Source: Jannaschia maritima (lineage in GTDB: Bacteria; Pseudomonadota; Alphaproteobacteria; Rhodobacterales; Rhodobacteraceae). Taken from it: a DNA stretch of 64,000 bases. A program made the translations under genes and the position numbers. The stretch covers positions 1-64,000 of the forward strand of contig NZ_JARGZA010000013.1 of the NCBI RefSeq assembly GCF_030973515.1, read 5' to 3'. Shown one piece after another: positions 63,994-64,000 of this stretch. Every line of letters starts with the position of its first letter. Within the stretch, counting starts at the first letter, position 1. The notes below the pieces were generated by a model. That model saw only the letters and a program-made list of their open reading frames with translations, was not told where the DNA came from and ran no database searches.

Positions 63994-64000
63994 ATGATCG
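63994..64000 (+). CDS. start of a further gene, cut by the window edge
   Basis: ATG at 63994 preceded by CCGGAGG at nine-base spacing, an excellent ribosome site, on the same strand as the XdhC-like gene. Only two codons are visible, so nothing can be said of the product. Confidence 0.55.

Overview
The window is a contiguous piece of a high-GC (roughly two thirds G+C or more by eye) alphaproteobacterial chromosome, most likely from the Rhodobacterales (Roseobacter/Rhodobacter relatives). Evidence for this: a DUF1476 protein (the zeta subunit that inhibits F1-ATPase in this class), an RNase E with a long acidic insert inside its S1 domain, a separate corrinoid protein plus a homocysteine methyltransferase (the split methionine synthase of this group), the lptF-lptG-lptD-surA-pdxA-rsmA operon, proteins with VPLPA-CTERM tails, and a LOV histidine kinase. 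No rRNA, tRNA, phage, IS element or CRISPR array was seen. Nearly every base is coding, and stop/start overlaps such as ATGA are common.

Layout. 1-5.5 kb: start of a thioesterase, surE, pcm, a degenerate LytM lipoprotein, tatABC and a DUF815 ATPase. 5.5-11.5 kb: two VPLPA-CTERM exported proteins, Cu/Zn superoxide dismutase, corrinoid protein, a PA0069-type radical SAM protein, homocysteine methyltransferase and DUF1476. 11.5-14.7 kb: purC, purS, a zinc alcohol dehydrogenase and purQ. 14.7-17.9 kb: a DctB/DctD-type two-component system whose regulator lacks GAFTGA. 17.9-19.3 kb: a tightly overlapping three-gene cassette of unknown function that looks like a polymorphic toxin module. 19.3-29.2 kb: rne; a Rid-family gene divergent from a WYL regulator across a palindrome; an aminotransferase; a cell-wall amidase and PBP1A. 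29.2-38 kb: the LPS-export/outer-membrane biogenesis operon, preceded by an ECF sigma/anti-sigma pair that faces a secreted DUF4394 protein. 39-49 kb: BMP-type binding protein, Ada-like deaminase, pepA, holC, aspartic protease, marC, ABC-F, ndk, MATE and aspartate aminotransferase. 50-64 kb: an XRE regulator with sdhE, a MarR-type regulator, trigger factor, aldose dehydrogenase, a CpdB-type nucleotidase, a Csp copper-storage protein, rpsF-rpsR-rplI, PRC-barrel, YceI, OmpA-like, LOV kinase and XdhC-like proteins.

Most of the window is housekeeping: envelope assembly (Tat, Lpt, SurA, amidase, PBP1A, OmpA), purine synthesis and salvage, methionine synthesis and translation. The strongest candidates for something little described are the 17.9-19.3 kb cassette, the sigma54-independent-looking DctD, the Rid/WYL divergon with its palindrome, and several enzymes that lack canonical catalytic residues (LytM, Rid, Ada-like).
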